From: Parasediminibacterium sp051861445
GTDB taxonomy: Bacteria > Bacteroidota > Bacteroidia > Chitinophagales > Chitinophagaceae
Assembly: GCA_051861445.1 (NCBI GenBank)
Contig: JBHYCS010000014.1
Span: 1-64,000, forward strand
Direction of reading: 5' to 3'
DNA length: 64,000 nucleotides
Shown here piece after piece: positions 15,948 to 24,612 of the stretch (the first letter of the stretch is position 1; the number at the start of each line of letters is the position of its first letter). The notes beneath the pieces are model-generated. The model did no database searches and was not told the DNA's origin. It saw only the letters and a list, made by a program, of their open reading frames with translations. A program made the translations under genes and the position numbers.

Positions 15948-16357
15948 TTTGTTTGTTTGGTAGTTAAAAGTAGGGGTAATGGATGGAGCTTTTTACGTGA
16001 TTTTTCCCGTTTTGTGGTGTGATTTTTCCCGTTCTACAACGTGAATTTTCACGTTCAACAGTGGGTATTTTTACCTATACGAACGTTGATGGTATGGAAT
16101 TTATAAGGTGTTTTGTTGATGCACCTGTATTTGCCTTTAAAATGGCTGTAGATATTTTTAGAAATAGTTTGACTTACATCCTAGGTATTATTTTGAGAAT
16201 AGCTGATGGGATAGTTGATAGTAAGAAATGTAAACCATACGCTCTTTCTCTGTGATGTACTCCTTTTCTCTGTGGTAAAAGTACACATCAATTTAAACAT
16301 GAACGAGTAGAGTGGTGCGTATTGATTATCATTTTCAAGTATAGTAGCTGCCAAATA
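15948..16357. other. Intergenic region with promoter-proximal repeats
   Basis: Upstream region of the secreted protein gene. Apart from the 22-bp repeats at 15997-16055, no gene is supported; a 78-codon plus-strand frame at 16019-16255 has no features of a real gene. Confidence 0.5.
15997..16055. repeat. Three direct repeats with exact 22-bp period
   Basis: GTGATTTTTCCCGTT at 15997 and again at 16019, then GTGAATTTTCACGTT at 16041. A weak fourth unit (GTGGGTATTTTTACC) lies at 16061. Two-turn spacing and a GTT core suggest regulator sites, possibly LytTR type. They lie about 100-160 bp upstream of the minus-strand gene starting at 15895. Confidence 0.65.
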
Positions 16358-16383
16358 AAAAAGGAGGCCTAAAACCTCCTTTT
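16358..16383 (-). terminator. Intrinsic terminator after parC
   Basis: Stem AAAAGGAGG / CCTCCTTTT with an 8-nt loop and, on the minus strand, a following U tract; it starts a few bases past the parC stop codon. Confidence 0.8.
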
Positions 16384-16388
16384 ACTAT

Positions 16389-18905
16389 CTAAAACAATTC
16401 TGGTTGATTGTTATCTTCTTTTGGTGCTTGCTCCCACTGCATATCTACGGTTTTAGAAAAATCCATGAGTTTGGCTCCTATGGCTTTCCAACCCATAACT
16501 TCTACCATTTTAGCAATTTTAAATTTGGCTTTGTTTACTTGTTGCCCTTTACCTGTTTGAACAATTAAAATAGGTTCTACCAAAGAAGTTACTGCTTGTA
16601 ACACATTTCCATCGCCTTCTTTAATAAACAGATATTTGTTTTTAAGGGTATTGGTTTCTATTTTAAATCGCTTTACGTTGAACTGTTTTTTGGTATTGTC
16701 TAAATAAACAGCGGTAAATATTTTATTGGGTTCAAAGCGTTCTATTAATACTATTTTGTCGGCTTCAAAACGTTGTGTCAATTCCGTATCGGTAATTTCA
16801 TATTCACCTGTGTTAAACATCACCACTACTTTATCATCGCCTTCGAAAGTGCCTAAATAAGTACCTTTTTCATCTACATTTAATCTACCAAATTGCTCAT
16901 CAAACCATAGTTTTCTACCTGCTAAAGTGCTTCTACCTGCTTCTTTAAACTTGACTGCTTTTACAGGATATTTGGTAACGGTATTACCTTGACTGCTTCT
17001 GCCCTTTATTTCTAATTCTTCGAAATAAAAATCCAATTCTTTAATTCGAGCCGTACAATTAGGACTTAACACCACTTTTACAACTTCAGCCTCACCATTT
17101 GCATTGGCTGTAAAATAATGCACTTTACTTTTATCGTGACCTTTGGTAAGATCGTATTCTTTATCTCTTGTAATTCCATTTACATTGAAACGTTTTGCGT
17201 AAGAAGTTCCACTTTCTCCATCTACATAAATCATATTGTAAGTGGTGCGTTCATCGTTCTTTTTAAAGATGGCAATATGTATAATATCTTTTCCAATAAA
17301 TACTTTATCACCCACTTTTACAATCTTCATGATACCACGTTTGGTGAAAACAATGATATCGTCCAAATCGCTACAATCGAATAAAAACTCTTCTTTCTTT
17401 AAGCTTGTTCCAATAAAACCTTCTGCCCTATTCACATATAATTTAGTATTGGCAATAGCCACTTGTTGCACACTAATGGTATCAAACAGTTTTATTTCTG
17501 TTTTGCGTTCTCTGCCTTTTCCATATTTCTTTAATAGCAAATCAAAATATGCAATAGCAAATTCGGTAAGATGAGCCAAATCGTATTCAACCTGAGCAAT
17601 ATCGGCTTCAATATTTTTAATTTGATTGTTCAGCTCATCGATATCTAATTTGTAAATTCTACGAACAGGCTTTTCGGTAAGCTTCAACACATCTTCTCTT
17701 ACCACTTGACGTTTTAGTAGTTTTTGAAAAGGCACAAATGCTTTTTCAATGGCTTCAATTACCTTTTCCCAAGTTTCGTGTTTTTGTTCTAACTCTTTGT
17801 AAATTTTTTCTTCGAAGAATATTTTTTCGAGAGAAGTATAATGCCATTTATCGTTTAACTCGGCAAGTTTTATTTCTAATTCTCTATTTAAAAGTGCTTT
17901 TGTTTTATCTACAGAAACGGTAAGTAATTCTTGCACGCCAACAAAACGAGGCTTATGATCTTCGATAATACAAGCATTGGGAGAAATGCTTACCTCACAA
18001 TCTGTAAACGCATACAAGGCATCGATGGTGATATCAGAAGAAATACCAGGAGCTAAATCTACCTGAACTTCTACCGTTTTACCTGTAAATTCTGTAAGTT
18101 TTTTAATTTTAATTTTACCTTGATCGTTGGCTTTGGTAATGCTATCGCACAATTGAGAAACTGTTACACCAAAAGGAACATCTCTTATAATAAGGCTTTT
18201 TTTATCGAGCTCTTCAATTTTACAACGAACCTTTATTTTGCCGCCTCTTTTTCCTTCATTGTAATTGCTTACATCAATCATTCCACCGGTTTGAAAATCT
18301 GGATATAATTCAAATTTTCTGCCCTTTAAATATTTGATTGCCGCATCTATAATTTCACAAAAGTTGTGTGGTAAAATTTTAGTGGAAAGCCCAACAGCAA
18401 TACCTTCTGCACCTTGTGCCAACAATAAAGGAAACTTCATGGGCAAGGTAACAGGTTCTTGTTTTCTACCATCGTAGCTGAGTTGCCAATCGGTGGTTTT
18501 AGCGTTGAAAGCAACATCTAAAGCAAATTTGCTTAATCTAGCTTCGATATAACGAGGTGCAGCAGCATCGTCGCCTGTACGAATATCGCCCCAATTACCT
18601 TGTGTATCTATGAGCAAATCTTTTTGTCCCATGTTTACCAAAGCATCGCCAATACTAGCATCTCCATGAGGATGGTATTGCATAGCTTGACCAATAATAT
18701 TGGCAACTTTGTTAAAACGACCGTCATCCATTTCTTTCATGGCATGAAGAATACGGCGTTGCACAGGTTTTAAACCATCTTCAATTGCAGGAACTGCACG
18801 TTCTAGAATAACGTAAGATGCGTAGTCTAAAAACCAGTTTTTATATTGTCCTTGTACGCCACTTTCGTTTTCGTACACTTTATTATCAATTTTTTCTTTT
18901 GCCAT
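16389..18905 (-). CDS. parC: DNA topoisomerase IV subunit A
   Basis: Cleavage-religation subunit of the type IIA topoisomerase that decatenates chromosomes. The active-site region AAPRYIEARLSK (catalytic Tyr near residue 120) and GLKPVQRRILHAM and QYHPHGDASIGDALV are clear. A coiled coil lies near residues 330-460 and a C-terminal beta-propeller-like wrapping domain ends in QPELF. At 838 residues it has the usual length. parE lies 3.2 kb upstream on the same strand with two genes between, so the usual parE-parC pair is interrupted. The C-terminal domain shows no GyrA box, favouring ParC over GyrA. Confidence 0.95.
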   Translation of the reverse strand: MAKEKIDNKVYENESGVQGQYKNWFLDYASYVILERAVPAIEDGLKPVQRRILHAMKEMDDGRFNKVANIIGQAMQYHPHGDASIGDALVNMGQKDLLIDTQGNWGDIRTGDDAAAPRYIEARLSKFALDVAFNAKTTDWQLSYDGRKQEPVTLPMKFPLLLAQGAEGIAVGLSTKILPHNFCEIIDAAIKYLKGRKFELYPDFQTGGMIDVSNYNEGKRGGKIKVRCKIEELDKKSLIIRDVPFGVTVSQLCDSITKANDQGKIKIKKLTEFTGKTVEVQVDLAPGISSDITIDALYAFTDCEVSISPNACIIEDHKPRFVGVQELLTVSVDKTKALLNRELEIKLAELNDKWHYTSLEKIFFEEKIYKELEQKHETWEKVIEAIEKAFVPFQKLLKRQVVREDVLKLTEKPVRRIYKLDIDELNNQIKNIEADIAQVEYDLAHLTEFAIAYFDLLLKKYGKGRERKTEIKLFDTISVQQVAIANTKLYVNRAEGFIGTSLKKEEFLFDCSDLDDIIVFTKRGIMKIVKVGDKVFIGKDIIHIAIFKKNDERTTYNMIYVDGESGTSYAKRFNVNGITRDKEYDLTKGHDKSKVHYFTANANGEAEVVKVVLSPNCTARIKELDFYFEELEIKGRSSQGNTVTKYPVKAVKFKEAGRSTLAGRKLWFDEQFGRLNVDEKGTYLGTFEGDDKVVVMFNTGEYEITDTELTQRFEADKIVLIERFEPNKIFTAVYLDNTKKQFNVKRFKIETNTLKNKYLFIKEGDGNVLQAVTSLVEPILIVQTGKGQQVNKAKFKIAKMVEVMGWKAIGAKLMDFSKTVDMQWEQAPKEDNNQPELF

Positions 18906-18932
18906 AAAGTTTCTATTCTGTAATCATTACTT

Positions 18933-19751
18933 TTATTCAACTACACTTGTTGCCAATTTTATACCCACATCTTTCCATCCTTTTGAGAAATCTCCGATAA
19001 TTTCTACATACTCAAAAGCCTGCATTTTTCGTAAACGCCAAACCAAGAAAGCATCGCCTGTTTTAATTTTTGTTTTGGTAAAAATGGTGTTTAACAGTTT
19101 AGATAGTTTTTGAGGTTCATTGGTAATTTGTGTCAGCATCTCTTTATCGAAATAATCGTAAGGCATGCTTACTATTTTTTTTCCTCCTTCTAACAATCGT
19201 ACACCTGCATTTTCAGAGCAAAGTTTCGTCCATTCATCAGGATCAATTTCAAATTCACTTAAAGTAATATGCCTTGCCAATTTCTTGGCTTTTAAAAATT
19301 CTTTTGGTTGAATTTCACTTAGGTATGAGGGATAAAATATGCTGCCTTTTTCGTTGATAAATGGAAGATTATTTAAGTACAATACTTGAATACGACCTTG
19401 AAATTCTTTTAACTGACTCATCAACCAATAATACCCACACACATCGTGTTGATTTTGTCCCATCCAAATCCAAACTTCAAGTGTTTCATTGGCTTCTAAT
19501 TGTTGTGTTAGCTGATGAACAGTTAATTTATCATCTACAATTGCCAATTGTTCTTCATAAGGTGAAAATTCTAGTACATTTTTCCACCAATCTCTACGTT
19601 GTTGATAACCTTCTGTTTCGTAAATATTTGCAATAGGGCCAACAGCAAAATCGTCTTTTATTTGCAACACCTCTCCTTCTAAGCTTGCATCTAAAGCAAT
19701 TGCTTGTTGCAAAACAGTTACATCGGCTTCGTTAAAAACTATATGAATCAT
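18933..19751 (-). CDS. DUF1835 domain-containing protein
   Basis: The N-terminus MIHIVFNEADVTVLQQAI and the DDFAVGPIAN motif are typical of DUF1835 proteins, a Bacteroidota/Firmicutes family of unknown biochemical role; the Trp/Asp-rich segment EVWIWMGQNQHDVCGYYW also fits. No signal peptide; a cytoplasmic protein of 272 residues. It ends 27 bp before parC, so it probably belongs to that transcript. Its ATG is preceded by the AATT-rich repeat array. Confidence 0.85.
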   Translation of the reverse strand: MIHIVFNEADVTVLQQAIALDASLEGEVLQIKDDFAVGPIANIYETEGYQQRRDWWKNVLEFSPYEEQLAIVDDKLTVHQLTQQLEANETLEVWIWMGQNQHDVCGYYWLMSQLKEFQGRIQVLYLNNLPFINEKGSIFYPSYLSEIQPKEFLKAKKLARHITLSEFEIDPDEWTKLCSENAGVRLLEGGKKIVSMPYDYFDKEMLTQITNEPQKLSKLLNTIFTKTKIKTGDAFLVWRLRKMQAFEYVEIIGDFSKGWKDVGIKLATSVVE

Positions 19752-19754
19752 TTT

Positions 19755-19789
19755 AAGAATTAATAATTTAGAATTAATAATTAAGAATT
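19755..19789 (-). repeat. AATTNNN heptamer array at the 3' end of the four-helix-bundle gene
   Basis: On the minus strand five heptamers AATTCTT, AATTATT, AATTCTA, AATTATT and AATTCTT run in line (also readable as 14-bp units). The array includes the gene's stop codon. A matching array lies before its start codon. Confidence 0.7.
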
Positions 19790-20143
19790 GGTTTTCTTTT
19801 TGGATGAATTAATAATTGATGTTAGCAACTTTAAAAGCTCATCACAATCAGTAATAAATGAAATAGCCAACTTATTATCTAATAAATCACTCTCATTTAA
19901 AACCCTTAACCAATACTTTGTTTCTCTTGCTTCTCTGTAAGCGATTTCTAATTTGTAAATAAAATCTTTTCTTGAAGAGCCACCTATTGCCTCCTCCACA
20001 TTTGCCCCAATTGATGTTCCACTCTTCAATAATTGTGCACATAATTCTCGTTCTACCTTGTGTTCACGTAAATGTGTAAAAAGTTTTACGATTCTAACGC
20101 TAAAAGCAAAACTTTTATCGATAATCAGGTTGTTTGTTTTCAT
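19781..20143 (-). CDS. Four-helix-bundle protein (S23 / 23S rRNA intervening-sequence family)
   Basis: The sequence KSFAFSVRIVKLFTHL, LLKSGTSIGANVEEAIGGSS, DFIYKLEIAYREARETKYWL and the 120-residue length identify the S23 four-helix-bundle family. First known from intervening sequences in 23S rRNA, it is also found free and dispersed in Bacteroidota genomes; its function is unknown. It sits between parE and the DUF1835 gene, bracketed by AATT heptamer arrays that reach the stop of parE on one side and its own stop on the other. This looks like an inserted module. Confidence 0.92.
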   Translation of the reverse strand: MKTNNLIIDKSFAFSVRIVKLFTHLREHKVERELCAQLLKSGTSIGANVEEAIGGSSRKDFIYKLEIAYREARETKYWLRVLNESDLLDNKLAISFITDCDELLKLLTSIINSSKKKTNS

Positions 20144-20177
20144 AAATTATTAATTATCAATTACTAATTGTTAATTA
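20144..20177 (-). repeat. AATTNNN heptamer array before the four-helix-bundle gene
   Basis: On the minus strand AATTAAC, AATTAGT, AATTGAT, AATTAAT and AATTT follow directly on one another, from the stop codon of parE to the ATG of the four-helix-bundle gene. Confidence 0.7.
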
Positions 20178-22064
20178 ATGTGCTTCCTCTACCAAATCCA
20201 ATTCTACACGTAAATTATCGATAATAAAATCCTGTCTTTGTGGGGTATTTTTACCCATATAATATTCTAACAATTGTTGAATATGATCGCCTTGTTCTAA
20301 AATAACGGGTTGCAAACGCATATCGTTGGTAATAAAACGTTCAAATTCACCCGGACTAATTTCTCCCAATCCTTTAAAACGAGTAGTTTCAGGCTTATTG
20401 CCTAGTTTTTTTGTAGCCGCTTGCTTTTCTGTTTCATCGTAACAATAAATGGTTTCTTGTTTGTTACGAACCCTAAACAAAGGTGTCTCTAAAATATACA
20501 CATGACCACGTTTTACCAAGTCTGGAAAAAACTGCAAGAAAAAAGTCATCAACAATAAACGAATATGCATTCCATCTACATCGGCATCGGTAGCAATTAC
20601 AACATTGTTGTAGCGTAAACCTTCAATGCCTTCTTCAATGTTTAAAGCATGTTGTAATAAATTAAACTCCTCATTTTCGTACACCACTTTTTTGGTTAGT
20701 CCAAAGCTGTTTAAGGGTTTACCACGTAAGCTAAAAACGGCTTGTGTATCTACATTTCTAGCTTTAGTAATCGATCCACTTGCACTATCTCCCTCTGTAA
20801 TAAAAATGGTAGAGTTTTTTTGCATCAGCATAAAATCTTCCCTGTTTTTAGCAGGTGGTTCATCGTTTAAATGCACTCTACAATCTCTTAGTTTTTTATT
20901 GTGTAGATTGGCTTTTTTAGCTCTTTCGTTTGCTAGTTTTCTAATGCCACTTAACTCTTTACGTTCACGTTCACTTTGTTCAATACGCTTTTTAATAGCA
21001 TCGGCAGTTGTAGGATTTTTATGTAAAAAATTATCTAACTCTTTACTTAAAAATTCTTGCACAAAGTTCTTCATGCTTTTACCACCTTCACTTACATTTT
21101 GAGAGCCTAATTTGGTTTTTGTTTGACTTTCAAAAACAGGTTCTTGCACACGTACAGCAATGGCAGCAACAATACTTTGACGAATATCTGCAGCTTCGTA
21201 ATCTTTCTTAAAAAAGTCACGAATGGTTTTTACATAAGCCTCTCTAAATGCTTGTTGGTGTGTACCACCTTGTGTGGTGTATTGACCATTTACAAACGAG
21301 AATAAATCCTCTCCATAATCGTTGTTATGGCTAACAGCTACTTCAATATCCTCTCCTTTTAAATGTATTATTGGGTAACGCAATTCATCTTCAGGCGTTT
21401 TTCTTTTCAACAAATCAAGCAATCCATTTTTACTAACATACCGTTTGCTGTTAAACGTAATTACCAAACCTGCATTTAAGTAACAATAATTCCACAGTTG
21501 ATTATCAATGTATTCGTGTAAAAAATGGTAATTTCTAAAAATAGTATCGTCGGCAATAAATACTACTTCCGTTCCATTTTCTTGAGTGGTTGCAACTTCT
21601 TTGTGTTCTTTGGTTAAAACGCCCCGTTCAAATTCGGCTGTTTTTTCTTTACCATCTCTAAAAGCAGTTACTTTAAAATAGCTACTCAAAGCATTTACAG
21701 CTTTTGTACCCACACCATTTAAACCCACACTTTTTTGAAAAGCTTTACTATCGTATTTAGCACCTGTATTAATTTTACTAACCACATCTACCACTTTACC
21801 CAACGGAATTCCACGACCATAATCTCTAATTGTTACCGTTTTATCTTTCAAAGTAATATCAACATGCCTACCAAAACCCATCATGTGTTCGTCAATACAG
21901 TTATCTATTACCTCTTTAATTAATACATAAATGCCATCATCAGCAGCCGCACCATCACCTAATTTTCCGATATACATTCCAGGACGTAAACGAATATGTT
22001 CCCGCCAATCGAGACTTTTAATGTCACTTTCGTCGTAGTTTGCTGCTTTTACTAGTTCTGCCAT
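20175..22064 (-). CDS. parE: DNA topoisomerase IV subunit B
   Basis: ATPase subunit of topoisomerase IV. GHKL ATPase motifs: ELVKAANYDESDIK start, EVIDNCIDEHMMG, TIRDYGRGIPLG and LNGVGTKAVNALS. TOPRIM motifs: FITEGDSASGS, SLRGKPLNSFGL and IATDADVDGMHIR. The C-terminal TRFKGLGEISPGEF segment is also typical. Length 629 residues as usual. I chose the ATG at 22064; a TTG three codons earlier is less likely. It heads the minus-strand series parE, four-helix-bundle, DUF1835, parC. Confidence 0.95.
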   Translation of the reverse strand: MAELVKAANYDESDIKSLDWREHIRLRPGMYIGKLGDGAAADDGIYVLIKEVIDNCIDEHMMGFGRHVDITLKDKTVTIRDYGRGIPLGKVVDVVSKINTGAKYDSKAFQKSVGLNGVGTKAVNALSSYFKVTAFRDGKEKTAEFERGVLTKEHKEVATTQENGTEVVFIADDTIFRNYHFLHEYIDNQLWNYCYLNAGLVITFNSKRYVSKNGLLDLLKRKTPEDELRYPIIHLKGEDIEVAVSHNNDYGEDLFSFVNGQYTTQGGTHQQAFREAYVKTIRDFFKKDYEAADIRQSIVAAIAVRVQEPVFESQTKTKLGSQNVSEGGKSMKNFVQEFLSKELDNFLHKNPTTADAIKKRIEQSERERKELSGIRKLANERAKKANLHNKKLRDCRVHLNDEPPAKNREDFMLMQKNSTIFITEGDSASGSITKARNVDTQAVFSLRGKPLNSFGLTKKVVYENEEFNLLQHALNIEEGIEGLRYNNVVIATDADVDGMHIRLLLMTFFLQFFPDLVKRGHVYILETPLFRVRNKQETIYCYDETEKQAATKKLGNKPETTRFKGLGEISPGEFERFITNDMRLQPVILEQGDHIQQLLEYYMGKNTPQRQDFIIDNLRVELDLVEEAH

Positions 22065-22347
22065 AATCTTCAATTTATAATTTCTAACTACAGAAATACA
22101 TTTTTCAACCTTTTTTCAAGCTTGCTAAACTGCAATAAAACAATATTTCTTTACAACAAGGGTATCATTTTTTTAACAGTTAACTATACAATGTGCATAA
22201 AAGCTAGTATTGTTAAGCATTTGAACACAATAGAAACCGAACACATATATTTGCTGCATCAATCATTCTATTACATATATCGAAACCAACTTTGCCACAA
22301 TTGAGCAAAAAGGAGCAGAAAAGCAAGCCGAAAACGATGCATTTAAA

Positions 22348-22776
22348 TTGTTTTTAAAACAACAAGATGCATTAAAAATAGATGAACAAGTGTTTGCTTT
22401 AAACGAAGCCATTACACCCAAAATAGATTGTACCACTTGTGGAAACTGCTGTAAAACCTTAATGATAAATGTTACCGAAAGCGAAGCAGACAATTTAGCT
22501 GCACATTTACAACAAACTAGAGTAAATTTCGACAACAATTATTTAGAAAAAGGCAGTAGCATGATGGTGATGAATGCTATTCCATGTAGTTTTTTAGCAA
22601 ATAATAAATGCACCGTTTACGACCACCGTTTTGCAGGCTGTAGAGAATTTCCGGCTTTACATGTTCCAGATTTTACTAAAAGATTGTTTACTACATTTAT
22701 GCATTATGAACGCTGTGCCATAATTTACAATGTAGTAGAGCAGCTAAAAATTGATACAGGATTTTTGGAGCAATAA
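22348..22776 (+). CDS. YkgJ-family cysteine cluster protein, start uncertain
   Basis: The Cys cluster DCTTCGNCCK, then PCSFLANNKCTVYDHRFAGCREFP and a late Cys near HYERCAI, is diagnostic of YkgJ-type putative zinc/iron-binding proteins (UPF0153). Family-like sequence begins earlier (YIETNFATIEQKGAEKQAEN, from about 22276). However, the open frame from 22234 contains no ATG, GTG or TTG before the TTG at 22348. So the true start is either a rare codon such as ATT or has been mutated. Confidence 0.8.
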   Translation: MFLKQQDALKIDEQVFALNEAITPKIDCTTCGNCCKTLMINVTESEADNLAAHLQQTRVNFDNNYLEKGSSMMVMNAIPCSFLANNKCTVYDHRFAGCREFPALHVPDFTKRLFTTFMHYERCAIIYNVVEQLKIDTGFLEQ

Positions 22777-22823
22777 TTGATATTATGGGCTTTTATCGTT
22801 CAAAACAATATTCGGCTTTTGTA

Positions 22824-22888
22824 CCGGCTGTTCGTTTGTAGTGCCTTTTTTCAAAAGGCAGCTACCACTTCCATCCGGCAGCCTTTCG
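22824..22888 (+). repeat. 65-bp dispersed repeat, copy 1
   Basis: Runs from CCGGCTGTTCG to CGGCAGCCTTTCG. It contains the hairpin TGCCTTTT / AAAAGGCA and an outer pair of GC-rich arms. It matches the copy at 45500-45564 with a single mismatch in 65 bases, in the same orientation. It lies between the YkgJ and VOC genes. Confidence 0.9.
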
Positions 22889-22966
22889 GCAAAAAGAATA
22901 TACATTAACAAAAACAGAAAATTTTAATCATTTATTAGCCACATTTAAGAATATTAAAACCAATCT

Positions 22967-23350
22967 ATGTTCAAATCAATTCATCATATTGCCATTATTT
23001 GTAGCAATTATGCTGTATCAAAACATTTTTACACAGAAATATTGGGATTATCCATTACTCAAGAAGTATATAGAGCAGAAAGAAACTCGTATAAATTAGA
23101 TTTAGCCTTACAATCGAAGTATGTAATTGAATTGTTTTCATTTCCCAATCCACCAAAACGTCCATCCAAACCAGAAGCTGTGGGCTTAAGACATTTGGCT
23201 TTTGCAGTTGCAAATATCGATGTAGCTATTCAACATTTACATAGCCATCAAATAGTTACAGAACCAATTAGAGTAGATGAATTTACCGGTAAAAAGTTTA
23301 CTTTCTTCACCGATCCTGATGGTTTGCCCTTAGAGTTGTATGAAGAATAA
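22967..23350 (+). CDS. VOC-family metalloprotein, glyoxalase I-like (YaeR/GloA2 type)
   Basis: A single vicinal-oxygen-chelate domain of 127 residues. His in SIHHIAI (residues 5-6), ELFSF (Glu near 63), GLRHLAFAV (His near 82) and LPLELYEE (Glu near 124) supply the usual metal ligands. YRAERNSYKLDLAL resembles the YaeR/GloA2 subgroup, whose substrate is not firmly known. Stand-alone plus-strand gene, convergent with the ABC ATPase gene 15 bp away. Confidence 0.88.
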   Translation: MFKSIHHIAIICSNYAVSKHFYTEILGLSITQEVYRAERNSYKLDLALQSKYVIELFSFPNPPKRPSKPEAVGLRHLAFAVANIDVAIQHLHSHQIVTEPIRVDEFTGKKFTFFTDPDGLPLELYEE

Positions 23351-23365
23351 TGAAAAAAAGATGTT

Positions 23366-24127
23366 TTAAGCCTCTCTTAAACTAACACCTGTTAAATGGA
23401 TAAACACATCTTCTAAATTGGCTTTTTTTACTTCGGCTTTTCTTTCAAAGCCTGTAGCAACAAGGTTATCAATTAGTTCGTTAGGTGTGTTAATAGCTTT
23501 TATTTTTCCACTATCAATAATAGCTACTCTATCACATAAAACCTCTGCTTCATCCATATAATGTGTGGTAATAATTACCGTTGTACCTTGTTTACGAATA
23601 TCTGCAATTAAATCCCACAAATTGCGTCTTGCTTGTGGGTCTAAGCCTGTTGTTGGCTCGTCGAGAAAAATAATTTTCGGCTGATTTATTAAGGTTGTAG
23701 CAATGGAGAAACGTTGCTTTTGTCCACCGCTTAATTCCTTAAACTTCGATTTTGCTTTATCGGTTAAGTTTACTTTTTCTAAAAGCTCCATCGGTTGAAT
23801 AGATTGGTTGTACAGACCAGCAAACATGTGTATGAGTTCGGTTAAATTTAATCCGGGATAAAATCCGCTTGCCTGAAGCTGAACACCAATAATTTTTTTT
23901 ATTTCATTGGGTTGTTTATCTAAATCAAATCCATCTACAACAATTGTTCCGCTTGTTTTTGAGCGTAATGTTTCAATTATTTCTAAGGTGGTAGATTTTC
24001 CTGCCCCATTTGGTCCTAATAAACCAAATATTTCACCTTCCATTACTTCGAAACTAATGCCTTTTACAGCCTCGAATTCGCCGTATTTTTTGTACAAGTC
24101 TGTAACTGTAATTATTGGTGTTGGCAT
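23366..24127 (-). CDS. ABC transporter ATP-binding protein
   Basis: Walker A GPNGAGKST, signature LSGGQKQR, Walker B IIFLDEPTTGLDPQ and the switch His in IITTHYMDEAEVLCDR are all present. The DrrA-like pattern (MDEAE, C-terminal FIHLTG) fits the ATPase of a drug or lipid exporter or an ABC-2-type system. I chose the ATG at 24127 (MPTPIITVTDLYKKYG); an upstream ATG at 24157 would overlap the previous gene. No permease gene is adjacent on the 3' side; the upstream neighbours are not permeases either. Confidence 0.9.
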   Translation of the reverse strand: MPTPIITVTDLYKKYGEFEAVKGISFEVMEGEIFGLLGPNGAGKSTTLEIIETLRSKTSGTIVVDGFDLDKQPNEIKKIIGVQLQASGFYPGLNLTELIHMFAGLYNQSIQPMELLEKVNLTDKAKSKFKELSGGQKQRFSIATTLINQPKIIFLDEPTTGLDPQARRNLWDLIADIRKQGTTVIITTHYMDEAEVLCDRVAIIDSGKIKAINTPNELIDNLVATGFERKAEVKKANLEDVFIHLTGVSLREA

Positions 24128-24143
24128 AAATAAAATTTTAAAA

Positions 24144-24608
24144 CTAGTACAATTCAAAAGTGCTTTTTGCTTCTAAATTAACACGTTTATCAAAAATAAA
24201 ATCAATATACGAAGCTTCACCTTTTTTACCCACAACAGTGGCTTTGCTTCTTCCGTATTCAACACCTTTCTCGTCTTTAACTTTTACACGTACTTTTTCG
24301 TTACAATTGTTGTTGAATATAAAATAGATGCTACAAACATTGTCTTTTCCTTCGTTTTCAGATCTAAAATCTAGTTTACCAGAAACCTGAATCTTGTTTT
24401 GAAGAGCAGAATCAATTACAATGGTACAATTTAACGACTTTTCAACGCCTTCACTTACACCTTGAACAAACTCAGAACCCGTTCTACCAACCGTTTTTCC
24501 TGTTTCTACAATTACTTCTTTTGCATTTTCTTTCACATCACCACATCCAGTAAATATGTAGCTACAAAGACATGAAATTAAAACAGCTTTTGAAAGTAGT
24601 TTTTTCAT
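24144..24608 (-). CDS. Hypothetical lipoprotein (154 aa)
   Basis: Lipoprotein signal peptide with lipobox FTGC (Cys near residue 22), then a charged helix (KENAKEVIVETGKTVGRTGS) and a beta-rich C-terminal domain (IVIDSALQNKIQVSGKLDF, VRVKVKDEKGVEYGR). Family not recognised. It sits 16 bp before the ABC ATPase and 4 bp after the next upstream gene, so the three are probably one transcript following fbp. Confidence 0.75.
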   Translation of the reverse strand: MKKLLSKAVLISCLCSYIFTGCGDVKENAKEVIVETGKTVGRTGSEFVQGVSEGVEKSLNCTIVIDSALQNKIQVSGKLDFRSENEGKDNVCSIYFIFNNNCNEKVRVKVKDEKGVEYGRSKATVVGKKGEASYIDFIFDKRVNLEAKSTFELY

Positions 24609-24612
24609 ACAC

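Noticed and set aside
15997..16055. CRISPR-like array
   Set aside because: The 22-bp period is repeat plus a 7-bp linker with no unique spacers of 30 bp or so, and no cas genes are nearby.
16019..16255. 78-codon plus-strand ORF in the parC 3' spacer
   Set aside because: Starts inside the 22-bp repeats and has no recognisable features; considered a chance frame.
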